A stretch of DNA of 13,347 nt from an uncultured Brachyspira sp. (GTDB lineage Bacteria; Spirochaetota; Brachyspiria; Brachyspirales; Brachyspiraceae), in the NCBI RefSeq assembly GCF_934747485.1, contig NZ_CAKVGN010000072.1, positions 1-13,347 on the forward strand, read 5' to 3'. Of this stretch, positions 6,412 through 13,275 are shown piece by piece (the first letter of the stretch is position 1; every line of letters starts with the position of its first letter). The position numbers were made by a program, and so were the translations under genes. The notes below the pieces were generated by a model. It searched no databases and had not been told where the DNA came from. It saw only the letters and a list, made by a program, of their open reading frames with translations.

Positions 6412-8496
6412 ATGAATACTATGCAAACAACATGTAATTACTGCTCATTAGCATGCAATTTTGATGTTACATCAGACGGTAAAACAATCACGAAGGTTAT
6501 ACCATCTAAAAATTATCCTGTTAATAAAGGATTCTCTTGCATTAAAGGACTTAATTTAAATAAGCAAGGTCTTATGAATAGCCCTGATTCTAAGCCAAGA
6601 ATTAAAGACAAACAGGGTAATGTTAAGCATGTTTCTTGGGAAGAGGCTTTTAATTATACTGCTTCCAAATTAAAAGAAATAAAAGAAAAGTACGGCCCTC
6701 AGGCTATAGCAGGAATAAGCACAGGTCAATTAGAAACAGAGGGTATGGCTATATTCGGGCATGTTGTTAGAAATTTTTTGGGCGGAAATTTAGATGGAAA
6801 CACTAGGCTATGCATGGCTACTTCTGTTGTTGCTCATAAACAGAGTTTTGGTTTTGATGCTCCTCCATATACTTTAAATGACTTTGAATTATCAGACACT
6901 ATATTTTTAATTGGTGCTAACCCTATAGTGGCTCACCCTATTATATGGGACAGAATAAGATTAAATAAGATTCCTAATAAAAAAGTTATAGTAATAGACC
7001 CTCGAAAATCAGAAACTGCTAAAGAATCAGATTATTGGTACGGATTAAAAAGCAAAACAGATATTTATTTATTCTATACTTTGGCTAATGTTTTAATTGA
7101 AAAAGATTGGATTAATAAAGAATATATAGAAAATTATACAGAAAACTTTGATGCTTATAAAGAGCATGTTAAAAACTTCCCATTAAGCAAAGCAAAAGAA
7201 AATACAGGTTTATCAGAAGAACAAATTATGGAAATGGCTACTATGATACATGAAGGAAAAAATGTATCATTCTGGTGGACTATGGGAGTTAATCAAGGTT
7301 ATCAGGCTGTACGTACTGCACAGTCAATAATTAACTTGGCACTTATGACAGGAAATATAGGAAGACCCGGAACAGGTGCTAATTCTATAACAGGTCAATG
7401 CAACGCTATGGGCTCAAGAGCCTTTAGTAATACTGCAGGATTATATGGAGGCGGAGATTTCGATAACCCTAAAAGAAGAGAGGCTGTATCAAAAGCATTA
7501 GGCATAGATGAGAAATGGCTTCCGAATACTCCTACTATTACATACAATGCTATAATAGAAAAAGCTATTGCAGGAGAGATAAAAGCTCTTTGGATATGCT
7601 GTACTAATCCTAGACATTCTTGGACTAACAACGAAACATTTAAAAAGGCTATTGAAAACTTAGAGTTATTTATAGTACAAGATATTTATGATGATACAGA
7701 CAGCTCTAAGCTTTGCGATGTTTATTTCCCTGTTACTTCCGGACTTTATAAAGAAGGCGTTATAATTAATACAGAAAGAAGATTATCAAAATTACGCCCT
7801 GTACTTACAGAAAAAAATGGTAAATTAACAGACTATGAAGTATTTTATAAAATGGGTGAAGCTTTAGGAATGGGCGATTTATTAAAAGGCTGGGAAACTC
7901 CTAAAGATGCTTTTGAATTAATGAAAAAATGCAGTAAAGGTATGCCTTGTGATATTACAGGTGTTGACTATGATGCTTTAAATGATTCAGCTGGAATACA
8001 ATGGCCTTACCCAGAAGGAAGTGCCCCTCTCACTGATAATGAAAGAAGACTTTTTGAAAATAATCAATATTATACTCCAAATAAAAAAGCTAAGTTTATG
8101 TTTGAAATGCCTATAGAAAACCCTGTTCAATGCAGCGAAAAATATCCTTATATATTAAATACAGGAAGAGGTACAGTTGGTCAATGGCATACTCAAACAA
8201 GAACAAGAGAATTAGATGTTGTTAATGATGTGGCTGTAAAGAATGCTTATATTTATATAAGTGAGGCTATGGCAAAAAATAAAGGAATCAATAATTTTGA
8301 TACTGTTGAAGTAGAATCTATAAATGGTCAGACAAGAAAATTTATTGCTTTTATCACCGATTCTCTTTCTGATAATCAATTATATGCTCCTATACACTAT
8401 ATAGAAACCAATGCCTTAACCCCTAGCGTATATGATACATATTCTAAAGAGCCTTCATATAAATCAACACCTGTTAATATAAAAAAGGCTATATAA
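6412..8496 (+). CDS. narB: Molybdopterin oxidoreductase, probable cytoplasmic nitrate reductase (NarB/NasA type)
   Basis: A 694-residue catalytic subunit of the DMSO reductase family with one [4Fe-4S] cluster (Cys8, Cys11, Cys15, Cys43) and bis-MGD. Cys134 in GNTRLCMATSVVAHKQSFG is the expected molybdenum ligand; the surrounding NTRLCM.S.V..K.SFG pattern is the one seen in NapA/NasA/NarB nitrate reductases rather than in formate dehydrogenases. The C-terminal molydopterin-binding domain contains NTGRGTVGQWHTQTRTRE and ends with NALTPSVYDTYSKEPSYKSTPVNI, close to the nitrate reductase tail 'NxLT..D..SK.P.YK...V'. There is no Tat signal, so it works in the cytoplasm. AAGGAG lies 11 bases before the ATG. 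Its partners follow at once: a ferredoxin and an NAD(P)H flavoprotein. The same order of enzyme, ferredoxin and flavoprotein is known from clostridial nitrate reductase clusters. Substrate is inferred, not proven. Confidence 0.85.
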   Translation: MNTMQTTCNYCSLACNFDVTSDGKTITKVIPSKNYPVNKGFSCIKGLNLNKQGLMNSPDSKPRIKDKQGNVKHVSWEEAFNYTASKLKEIKEKYGPQAIAGISTGQLETEGMAIFGHVVRNFLGGNLDGNTRLCMATSVVAHKQSFGFDAPPYTLNDFELSDTIFLIGANPIVAHPIIWDRIRLNKIPNKKVIVIDPRKSETAKESDYWYGLKSKTDIYLFYTLANVLIEKDWINKEYIENYTENFDAYKEHVKNFPLSKAKENTGLSEEQIMEMATMIHEGKNVSFWWTMGVNQGYQAVRTAQSIINLALMTGNIGRPGTGANSITGQCNAMGSRAFSNTAGLYGGGDFDNPKRREAVSKALGIDEKWLPNTPTITYNAIIEKAIAGEIKALWICCTNPRHSWTNNETFKKAIENLELFIVQDIYDDTDSSKLCDVYFPVTSGLYKEGVIINTERRLSKLRPVLTEKNGKLTDYEVFYKMGEALGMGDLLKGWETPKDAFELMKKCSKGMPCDITGVDYDALNDSAGIQWPYPEGSAPLTDNERRLFENNQYYTPNKKAKFMFEMPIENPVQCSEKYPYILNTGRGTVGQWHTQTRTRELDVVNDVAVKNAYIYISEAMAKNKGINNFDTVEVESINGQTRKFIAFITDSLSDNQLYAPIHYIETNALTPSVYDTYSKEPSYKSTPVNIKKAI

Positions 8497-8515
8497 AAAT
8501 AAAAAAGGAGTAAAT

Positions 8516-8932
8516 ATGAAACCTATAAAAAGAATAGCAATAGATAGAAATAAATGCATAGGCTGTTTAACTTGTGTAAGTGCATGCATAGTTGCACATG
8601 ACGGAGAAGAACCAAGAAACAGAGTTGTTATAAGCAGCAATTATAAAAACTCCCCCATATTTTGCCGCAACTGCGATTTGCCTGAATGCGTATATACATG
8701 CATGTCTGGAGCCATGAAAAAAGACCCAAAAACAGGATATGTCACTTATGATAAAGAACAATGTGCAAGCTGTTATATGTGCATAATGGCTTGTCCTTAT
8801 GGAGTATTAAAAGAAGACAGCTTAACAAAAAAACAAATATTAAAATGCGATATGTGCGAGCATTATGAAGAAGGCTCTCAATGCGTAAAAAAATGTCCTA
8901 TGAAAGCTATTACTTTAGAGGAGGTAAAATAA
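8516..8932 (+). CDS. Four-cluster ferredoxin subunit (DmsB/HycB-like)
   Basis: A 138-residue electron-transfer protein with exactly 16 cysteines arranged for four [4Fe-4S] clusters: 14/17/20/24, 50/53/58/62, 83/86/89/93 and 111/114/123/127. The last three groups include the FCRNCDLPEC, CASCYMCIMACP and CDMCEHYEEGSQC motifs found in DmsB, HycB and CooF relatives. It has no signal peptide or membrane anchor. It probably passes electrons from the flavoprotein encoded next to the molybdoenzyme encoded before it. AAGGAG is 5 bases before the ATG. The gap to the next gene is one base, so the two are tightly coupled. Confidence 0.93.
   Translation: MKPIKRIAIDRNKCIGCLTCVSACIVAHDGEEPRNRVVISSNYKNSPIFCRNCDLPECVYTCMSGAMKKDPKTGYVTYDKEQCASCYMCIMACPYGVLKEDSLTKKQILKCDMCEHYEEGSQCVKKCPMKAITLEEVK
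8917..8924 (+). promoter_or_regulatory. Strong ribosome binding site inside the ferredoxin gene
   Basis: AGAGGAGG, 9 bases before the ATG of the flavoprotein, lies within the last codons of the ferredoxin gene. It fixes the downstream start and couples translation of the two subunits. Confidence 0.75.
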
Positions 8933-8933
8933 T

Positions 8934-10166
8934 ATGAAATATCTTGTATTAGGTGCTTCTGCTTCAGGATTAAATGGGGCGAGAGAACTTAGAATGTTGG
9001 ATAAAGATGCTGACATTACTTTAGTATCTATAGATGATAAAATATATTCAAGATGCATGCTTCATTACTATATAAGTGGTAAGAGAACTGAAGAGTCTCT
9101 TAATTTTATGCCTGAAGATTTCTTTAATAAGTATAATGTAAAATGGATTAATAACACTAAAGCTATATCTGTAGACACAGACAAAAAAACTGTAAAGCTT
9201 TCAAACGGAAATGAAGAGAGTTATGATAAACTTCTTTTAGCTACAGGAGGTTCAAGTGCTATACCGCCTATTGAAAATTTAAGAGAGGCTAATAATGTTG
9301 TGGGGGTTAGAACTCTTGATGATTGTAAAAAAATAATGGAATTAGCTAAAAAATATAAAAATGCTGTAGTTATTGGTGCTGGGCTTATTGGTGTTGATGT
9401 GGTAAGCGGGCTTTTGCCTTATAAATTAGAAAAGCTTTCTGTTATTGATATTGCTCCTTTTATTATAAGCAAGCAATTAGATGAGTATTCTGCTAATGTT
9501 TATCAGGATAAATTAAAAGAAAATAATGTTTCTCAGTATTATAGTGTTAAAGTAAAAAGAATAGATATTGACAGTAATAAAAATCCTAAATTTGTTGAGC
9601 TTGAAGACGGCAGAAAGATTGATGCTGATTTTATAGTTGTTGCTATGGGAGTTAAACCTAATACTGATTATTTAAAAGACAGCAAAATAGAATTAAATAA
9701 AATGGGCGGAGTTGTTATAGATAAATTCGGCAAAACAAATATTAATGATATATATGCTGCCGGAGATATTACTGCAACTACTGCTATATGGTCTGCTGCT
9801 GTTAAACAGGCAATAATAGCTGCTAATAATATGACAGGAAACAATATTGATATAGATACTTTGTTTAATTTTAAGTCCACAATGAATTTCTTTAATATTC
9901 CTTCAATGTCTATAGGAAATGTTATAGCTCCTGATGATTCTTATTCTGTAGAGATATTTGATGATAAAAAAGGAAATTACAGAAAGATAGTTCATAAAAA
10001 CGGTAAAATATATGGTGCTTTGCTTCAGGGTGATTTGCGTTATGCTGGAATACTTACTCAGTTAATAAAAGAGAATATTGATGTAAGCAAAGTAAAAAAA
10101 CCATTGTTTAATATAGATTATTCAGACTTTTTTAATATAGATGAAAACTTTAAATTTGCTTTTTAA
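8934..10166 (+). CDS. FAD-dependent NAD(P)H oxidoreductase, electron donor subunit
   Basis: A 410-residue pyridine nucleotide-disulfide oxidoreductase-fold protein. The FAD-binding loop is LGASASGLNGARELR (6-20), with Ser in place of the usual second-position Gly. ATGG (103-106) and the second FAD motif IYAAGDIT (273-280) follow the family. The NAD(P)H loop is VVIGAGLIGVDVVSGL (145-160). There is no redox-active CxxC disulfide, so it belongs with the NADH oxidase / rubredoxin reductase / NasB group. A C-terminal extension (about 305-410) matches the extra domain of nitrite and nitrate reductase flavoproteins. Its place directly after the ferredoxin suggests the chain NAD(P)H to FAD to four [4Fe-4S] clusters to molybdoenzyme. 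The specific coenzyme (NADH or NADPH) cannot be read. Its 3' end overlaps the next gene by 26 bases. Confidence 0.9.
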   Translation: MKYLVLGASASGLNGARELRMLDKDADITLVSIDDKIYSRCMLHYYISGKRTEESLNFMPEDFFNKYNVKWINNTKAISVDTDKKTVKLSNGNEESYDKLLLATGGSSAIPPIENLREANNVVGVRTLDDCKKIMELAKKYKNAVVIGAGLIGVDVVSGLLPYKLEKLSVIDIAPFIISKQLDEYSANVYQDKLKENNVSQYYSVKVKRIDIDSNKNPKFVELEDGRKIDADFIVVAMGVKPNTDYLKDSKIELNKMGGVVIDKFGKTNINDIYAAGDITATTAIWSAAVKQAIIAANNMTGNNIDIDTLFNFKSTMNFFNIPSMSIGNVIAPDDSYSVEIFDDKKGNYRKIVHKNGKIYGALLQGDLRYAGILTQLIKENIDVSKVKKPLFNIDYSDFFNIDENFKFAF

Positions 10167-11262
10167 TAAAAATATACCTGCTGTTGTTTTATGCGGAGGA
10201 AGCAGCAAAAGATTTGATTTTAAAGATAAAGCTTTACTTAAGTATGATAACAACAGCACGTTTTTAGAACATATTATTTCAGAATGTAGTGAAGAATTAT
10301 ATTTATCTGTAAATAATTCTGATAAATATAATTCTTTAATTTCTGATTATAAAGAAAAACATAATAAAAAAATACATACAATAGAAGATATTAATAAAAA
10401 TATAGGTGCTTTAGGAGGCATTCATAGTGCATTTGTTAATATTAATTCTAATTATATACAATTTTTAAGCTGTGATACCCCTAATATTAGCAGATATTTT
10501 CTTTACTATATGCAAAGTACGGCAGATGAACATCATGATGCTTTTATACCTGTTTATAATGACAAGGCTTATTTTTTATGCGGTATATATTCTAAAAATA
10601 TAATTAACGCTGTAAATGAAAACATAGAAAATAAAGAGTATAGAATAAAAAAATTAATAGAAAAAATCAAAGTTAAATATATAGATTTGAAATATACAAT
10701 TTTTAAATTATATAATATAAATACTTTAGATGATTATTTATTGTTTCAAAAAACTATGCCTCAATACTTTGCAGTTTGCGGTAAAAGAAACTCCGGAAAA
10801 ACAACTCTAATATGCAAATTAATAGAAGAGTTTGTCAATATGGGTAAAACTGTTGCTGTAATAAAACATACATCTCATGACCATTCATTTGATACAGATG
10901 GAAAAGATACATATAATTTTAAAAATCATGGAGCTTCTGCTACTTTAATATATTCCCCATTAAAATATATGCTTGTAAAAGATTATACAAAAAACGAAGA
11001 TGAAAAAGAGGATTTAATAAAGTTTATAAAAAGCTTAAATGAATATGACATAATTATATTAGAAGGTTTTAAACATCTTGATAATATACCAAAAATAGAA
11101 GTCTTTAGAACAGATGTAACTGATAAGCCTTTGTGCAAAGGTTCTTCTTTAAAAGCTTTAGTTACAAATGACATTAATTATAAAAGCGAAGTTCCTGTTT
11201 TTGATATTAATAACCCTTCTTCAATAATAAATTTTATAACACAAAATCTTATAATAATATAA
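10141..11262 (+). CDS. mobAB: MobA-MobB fusion: molybdenum cofactor guanylyltransferase with MobB GTPase domain
   Basis: A 373-residue two-domain protein. Residues about 12-205 are MobA, which attaches GMP to the molybdenum cofactor to build (bis-)MGD: LCGGSSKRFDFKDKALL (17-33) is the nucleotide-binding loop and LSCDTP (109-114) the metal-binding aspartate motif. The glycine-rich loop is looser than the usual GGxSxRMGxDK, with FDFK in place of MGxD. Residues about 208-373 are MobB, a P-loop GTP-binding protein: Walker A GKRNSGKTT (214-222), IKHTSHDH (241-248) and ILEGFKH. The enzyme encoded upstream is of the bis-MGD family, so this is its maturation factor. The ATG lies 26 bases inside the preceding gene, in another frame, with no clear ribosome binding site, so it probably relies on coupled translation. 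No later ATG precedes the MobA core. Confidence 0.92.
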   Translation: MKTLNLLFNKNIPAVVLCGGSSKRFDFKDKALLKYDNNSTFLEHIISECSEELYLSVNNSDKYNSLISDYKEKHNKKIHTIEDINKNIGALGGIHSAFVNINSNYIQFLSCDTPNISRYFLYYMQSTADEHHDAFIPVYNDKAYFLCGIYSKNIINAVNENIENKEYRIKKLIEKIKVKYIDLKYTIFKLYNINTLDDYLLFQKTMPQYFAVCGKRNSGKTTLICKLIEEFVNMGKTVAVIKHTSHDHSFDTDGKDTYNFKNHGASATLIYSPLKYMLVKDYTKNEDEKEDLIKFIKSLNEYDIIILEGFKHLDNIPKIEVFRTDVTDKPLCKGSSLKALVTNDINYKSEVPVFDINNPSSIINFITQNLIII

Positions 11263-11282
11263 TAATAAAAGGAGTTTTAAGT

Positions 11283-11909
11283 ATGACTAAATTAAAAGGA
11301 TTGCCTATTGGTTTTGTTGGCACATGCGTAGGATTAGCCACATTATCTAACGTTTATAATCTATTAGGTTATAGTTGGGTGAGACATTTATGCATGTGTT
11401 TAGCAGGATTAGCAGCTGTATTAGGTATATTAAAAGTTATATTCTTTTTTCCTAAAGTTCAGGAAGAATATAAAAGCGGAGTTTTGGCAGCCATGTATAC
11501 CACAATAACAATGAACACTATGCTATTTGGTACTTATATTGCTGGATATAATGCTGCTTTAGGAAAAGCTATATTTTTAACAGGTGTATTTGTTCATATG
11601 GCTATGATATTATGCTACACTATATATCACATAATTATGAATTTTAAAGTAGATTTTTTACTTCCTTCATATTTCGTAACTTATAACGGACTTTTAGTTT
11701 CTACAGTTGCAGGAATAAATATGCTTCCTCCTAAACTTGCAATGGGAATAACTTTTTATGGAATAGGTGTTTATGTTCTCATATTAATATTTTTAATACC
11801 AAGAATCATTACAAAACCTATACCTGCTAACTTTGTTCAAACAAAAACTGTATTATTAGCACCTTGTTCTTTATGTCTTGTAAGCTATTTAAACTTTAAT
11901 AATGTATAA
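11283..11909 (+). CDS. TDT-family protein, upstream piece (208 residues)
   Basis: This is what would be translated if the stop at 11907-11909 is real. It keeps the good ribosome binding site and seven predicted membrane segments but lacks the last three of the ten-helix bundle. In SLAC1/TehA the pore is lined by helices from all five pairs, so a working channel from this piece alone is unlikely. Confidence 0.6.
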   Translation: MTKLKGLPIGFVGTCVGLATLSNVYNLLGYSWVRHLCMCLAGLAAVLGILKVIFFFPKVQEEYKSGVLAAMYTTITMNTMLFGTYIAGYNAALGKAIFLTGVFVHMAMILCYTIYHIIMNFKVDFLLPSYFVTYNGLLVSTVAGINMLPPKLAMGITFYGIGVYVLILIFLIPRIITKPIPANFVQTKTVLLAPCSLCLVSYLNFNNV

Positions 11910-11918
11910 AGTTTAAAA

Positions 11919-12233
11919 ATGTATTTTAATCCTACTGTAGCACTAATATTATATATTTGTGTTTTATTAACATTTATATATATATTGTTTAATATATTTA
12001 AGTTTTTTGAAAACGGATTTACTCCGTTATTTGGAGCTTTAACATTCCCTATGGCTATAGGTACTTTGGCAGGATACAGAGCAGGAGCATTTTTCACTTC
12101 TATTGAGGCTTATAAATATTTAGGAGTATTAGCAACAAATGTTACAGGTTTTCAATTATTAATATCTTCTACTTTTATGTGTTTAGTATTTTTTAATTTT
12201 GTAAAAATGTATTTAACCTCTAATAAAGAATAA
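11919..12233 (+). CDS. TDT-family protein, downstream piece (104 residues)
   Basis: Three hydrophobic segments (about residues 6-28, 36-58 and 64-97) that continue the upstream piece in the same frame. No Shine-Dalgarno sequence precedes the ATG at 11919, which argues against independent translation. Reinitiation 9 bases after the stop is possible but unproven; the ATG is probably an internal methionine of the intact ancestor. Confidence 0.4.
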   Translation: MYFNPTVALILYICVLLTFIYILFNIFKFFENGFTPLFGALTFPMAIGTLAGYRAGAFFTSIEAYKYLGVLATNVTGFQLLISSTFMCLVFFNFVKMYLTSNKE

Positions 12234-12241
12234 ATTAAAAC

Positions 12242-12279
12242 AAAAAATAGGTTATCTATAAAAAGATAGCCTATTTTTT
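12242..12279. terminator. Bidirectional intrinsic terminator between the nitrate reductase operon and hemC
   Basis: AAAAAATAGGTTATCT (12242-12257) pairs with AGATAGCCTATTTTTT (12264-12279) around a six-base loop: 16 pairs with one G-T wobble. The T-run downstream on each strand comes from the A/T arms, so it serves both convergent transcripts. The hemC stop codon (12278-12280) lies in the right arm. Confidence 0.9.
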
Positions 12280-13189
12280 ATATATTCATTTTCTTACTAA
12301 TTCTTTTATAAAGTTCTAAAGCCAAATTATTTTTATCTTCTAATTCATTAAGAGAAATTTTATCTCTATAATTTTTATCATTATAAAAGAAATTTCCATG
12401 AAGTATAATATTATTATCATCAACTTCTGTATAGCACCCCACCGGGGAATTACATCCGCTGTCAAAAAGACATGCAAACTCTCTTTCAATATCAACTAAT
12501 ATCCTCACATTTTTATCTTCTATCAATTTCAATATTTCTATCATCTCATAATCATTTTCTCTGCACTGCACACATAATGCCCCCTGCCCCGGTGCAGGAA
12601 GAATATCATCTATAGAAAAATATTCTGTTATCATACTCTCAAGATTTAATCTCTTCATAGCAGCAGCAGCCAATATTAAAGCATCATAATCTTCTGTTTC
12701 AAGTTTTTTTAACCTTGTATTAATATTTCCTCGTATAGGTTTTACAATTAAATCATCTCTAAGCATCATAACAGAACTTGAACGCCTTAAAGATGTAGTT
12801 CCTATTACAGAGCCTTTTTTCAAATCATTAAATTTAATATTATTTTTAGAAATTAAAACATCTCTTGCATCATCTCTTTCTGGCACAGAAGCATATACTA
12901 ATCCTTTTGTATTTATTATAGGCATATCCTTCATAGAATGCACAGCAAAGTCAATTTTTTTATCTAATAAAAACTCTTCTATTTCTTTTGTAAAAGCACC
13001 CTTTAAAGATTTCTCTGTGCTATTTGGATTTTCTATTAAATGCTTATCGCCGCTTGTTGTTATCTCTTTGATTTCTATATCTGCTTTTTTTAATTTATCT
13101 ATCTTTTTTAATTTTTCTATTACTATGTTTGTTTGAACCAATGCTAATTTGCTATTTCTGCTTCCTACAATAATCTTTTTTCTCATCAT
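12278..13189 (-). CDS. hemC: Hydroxymethylbilane synthase (porphobilinogen deaminase)
   Basis: A 303-residue enzyme joining four porphobilinogens into hydroxymethylbilane. Motifs in order: VGSRNSKLALVQTN (8-21), FAVHSMKDMP (81-90, with catalytic Asp88), PERDDARD (103-110), IGTTSLRRSS (129-138), IRGNINTRLKKLE (152-164), LPAPGQGALCVQCRE (197-211) and FDSGCNSPVG (242-251). Cys246 in the last motif carries the dipyrromethane cofactor. It supplies the substrate of the HemD domain at 2188-3648 and uses the product of hemB, yet it is apart from them, on the other strand. Two adjacent ATGs (13189 and 13186) can start it; the ribosome binding site is weak. It has its own promoter and shares a terminator with the operon it faces. 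Confidence 0.97.
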   Translation of the reverse strand: MMRKKIIVGSRNSKLALVQTNIVIEKLKKIDKLKKADIEIKEITTSGDKHLIENPNSTEKSLKGAFTKEIEEFLLDKKIDFAVHSMKDMPIINTKGLVYASVPERDDARDVLISKNNIKFNDLKKGSVIGTTSLRRSSSVMMLRDDLIVKPIRGNINTRLKKLETEDYDALILAAAAMKRLNLESMITEYFSIDDILPAPGQGALCVQCRENDYEMIEILKLIEDKNVRILVDIEREFACLFDSGCNSPVGCYTEVDDNNIILHGNFFYNDKNYRDKISLNELEDKNNLALELYKRISKKMNI

Positions 13190-13226
13190 AAAAACATTAT
13201 TCCATTTTATAAAAAATTTAAAAATA

Positions 13227-13255
13227 ATTTTAGCAAGTTATTATTTTTTTATCAA
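13227..13255 (-). promoter_or_regulatory. Promoter of hemC
   Basis: On the minus strand TTGATA (13250-13255) and TAAAAT (13227-13232) are 17 bases apart, about 40 bases before the hemC start. The -35 box overlaps the inverted repeat at 13252-13265. Confidence 0.7.
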
Positions 13256-13265
13256 TACTTATTGA
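13252..13265. promoter_or_regulatory. Inverted repeat over the hemC -35 box, possible operator
   Basis: TCAATA-CT-TATTGA has two perfect 6-base half sites around a 2-base centre. It covers most of the -35 box and the bases just upstream, where a repressor or activator could act. I do not recognise the regulator family. Confidence 0.35.
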
Positions 13266-13275
13266 CTTTTTTTCA

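Larger units (their letters stand above)
11283..12233 (+). pseudogene. TDT-family (TehA/SLAC1-like) anion channel or transporter, interrupted by one in-frame stop
   Basis: Two reading pieces of 208 and 104 codons lie in the same frame, separated only by TAA (11907-11909) and three sense codons (Ser-Leu-Lys). Joined, they give about 316 residues, the normal length for the TDT family. There are some ten hydrophobic segments: seven before the stop (about residues 8-27, 36-56, 66-87, 95-118, 130-147, 152-174, 187-203) and three after it. Family-like features include GLPIGFVG at the start, the KPIPANFVQTKTVLLAPCSLCL stretch, and FTPLFGALTFPMAIGT in the second piece. Plant SLAC1/SLAH relatives conduct nitrate and chloride, so a nitrate or nitrite passage role fits the operon; this is inference. 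AAAGGAG lies 8 bases before the ATG. A single base change (for example from CAA, GAA or AAA) explains the stop; a sequencing error would look the same. Confidence 0.7.

Noticed and set aside
6412..8496. Formate dehydrogenase as the identity of the molybdoenzyme
   Set aside because: The ligand region reads RLCMATSVVAHKQSFG as in nitrate reductases, there is no in-frame TGA for selenocysteine, and no His follows the ligand Cys as in formate dehydrogenases.
11907..11918. Programmed readthrough or frameshift joining the two TDT pieces
   Set aside because: The pieces share one frame, so no shift is needed. The stop is TAA followed by A, not a known leaky context, and no downstream hairpin or slippery run is seen.
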